Assembly (NCBI GenBank): GCA_021849525.1
Contig: JAJZSS010000112.1
Location: 1 to 6,163, forward strand
Length of the DNA stretch: 6,163 bases
Reading direction: 5' to 3'
From: Chloroflexota bacterium
Lineage (GTDB): Bacteria > Chloroflexota > Anaerolineae > Anaerolineales > UBA4823
Below are positions 5,866 to 6,163 of this stretch, piece after piece (within the stretch, counting starts at the first letter, position 1; every line of letters begins with the position of its first letter). The notes under the pieces are model-generated. The model was not told where the DNA came from and searched no databases. It worked only from the letters and a program-made list of their open reading frames with translations. The position numbers were made by a program, and so were the translations under genes.

Positions 5866-6163
5866 ATGAATTGTCCAAGCTGCTCAAAACCCTTGCCAGA
5901 TCAGGCACGTTACTGTCCATCCTGCGGGGCGGGGGTGGATGTTGCCGCGCGCCTGGATGTCCGGATTGATGTTGAGCATAATATGGGGCGCGTGGTTGGC
6001 GTCCAGACAGATGCCATCCACGGAGATGTATACGGCGGGGATATTTACCAGGTGCAGGTCTATGTACTTAGCGAGGCATCCCGTGCCGGGTCGCCTCCTG
6101 CTGTCACTGAACTGCCTGCCGGACCCTATAAGTTTCTTTCCCCATATTCCCCGGTAGACCAGG
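5866..6163 (+). CDS. Zinc-ribbon protein with beta adaptor element, probable N-terminus of a novel-STAND NTPase (3' partial)
   Basis: An open frame of 99 codons runs off the window. The in-frame stop at 5830 and the typical 'MNCPSC' beginning support the ATG at 5866. The Shine-Dalgarno is poor: GGGAAGG lies about 15 nt upstream. Residues 3-20 form a zinc ribbon with CPSC (3-6) and CPSC (17-20). Residues ~31-68 are a short Gly/Val beta element (RVVGVQTDAIHGDVYGGDIYQVQV) of the kind placed beside NTPase or effector domains. Residues 86-99 (GPYKFLSPYSPVDQ) match the segment that normally leads into novel-STAND P-loop NTPases ('PY..L.PF...D...FFGR'). The Walker motifs would lie beyond the window. 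The expected role is an NTP-dependent sensor or switch for the upstream CHAT protease. That it is a STAND protein is inference from the lead-in; the zinc ribbon is directly visible. Confidence 0.8.
   Translation, partial: MNCPSCSKPLPDQARYCPSCGAGVDVAARLDVRIDVEHNMGRVVGVQTDAIHGDVYGGDIYQVQVYVLSEASRAGSPPAVTELPAGPYKFLSPYSPVDQ

Noticed and set aside
5041..5920. Minus-strand frames of 146 and 140 codons opposite the helical-protein gene
   Set aside because: Both are antisense shadows with no motifs; one also spans the spacer and the start of the zinc-ribbon gene.
1..6163. tRNA, rRNA, CRISPR array or insertion sequence
   Set aside because: No cloverleaf, no regularly spaced repeat-spacer pattern, no transposase motifs and no terminal inverted repeats were seen on either strand.

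Overview
The window looks like a metagenome-type fragment from a Chloroflexota (Anaerolineae-like) bacterium. This is an inference. It rests on the secreted protein on the left, which has a signal peptide, a proline-rich linker, a 'VYIPLIS' segment, a carboxypeptidase-regulatory-like module and a TolB/PD40-type propeller. It also rests on the CHAT-protease and STAND-NTPase content on the right. Both canonical promoters are sigma70-like (TTGACA, 17-bp spacer, TATAGT or TATGCT).

Left part (1-1330, minus strand): a secreted multidomain protein whose reading frame runs off the window. Its last ~36 codons are not propeller. They are the N-terminus of an ArsC-type arsenate reductase with the catalytic Cys12 in register, joined in frame. 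Base composition changes at the same place. An assembly chimera at the contig end or a recombination junction is likelier than a genuine domain fusion.

Middle (1331-1667): a compact divergent promoter region. Each strand has its own near-consensus sigma70 promoter and a strong Shine-Dalgarno. The leader of the left gene has a 17-bp tandem repeat. On the right, an inverted repeat sits at the predicted +1, and a possible leaderless 35-codon ORF ends just before the Shine-Dalgarno of the first operon gene.

Right part (1668-6163, plus strand): a tightly coupled operon. (1) An LCAT/PGAP1-like alpha/beta-hydrolase without a signal peptide and with a C-terminal beta-sandwich. (2) A CHAT caspase-like protease with an intact His/Cys dyad and a small beta-rich tail. 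(3) An unrecognised, largely helical protein with a probable C-terminal membrane segment. (4) The 5' end of a gene with an N-terminal zinc ribbon, a Gly/Val-rich beta element and the 'GPYKFLSPY' lead-in typical of novel-STAND NTPases, cut off by the window edge. Junctions 1/2 and 2/3 have 0-nt spacing and a 4-nt ATGA overlap.

Read together, this is a candidate NTP-controlled conflict or cell-suicide system. A STAND-type switch (mostly outside the window) would activate a CHAT protease, with a cytosolic lipase and a membrane-associated helical protein as possible membrane-damaging effectors. The beta-rich tail of the CHAT protein resembles the beta element of the zinc-ribbon protein and may be a homotypic adaptor linking them. 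The architecture is visible in the sequence; the defence role is inference.
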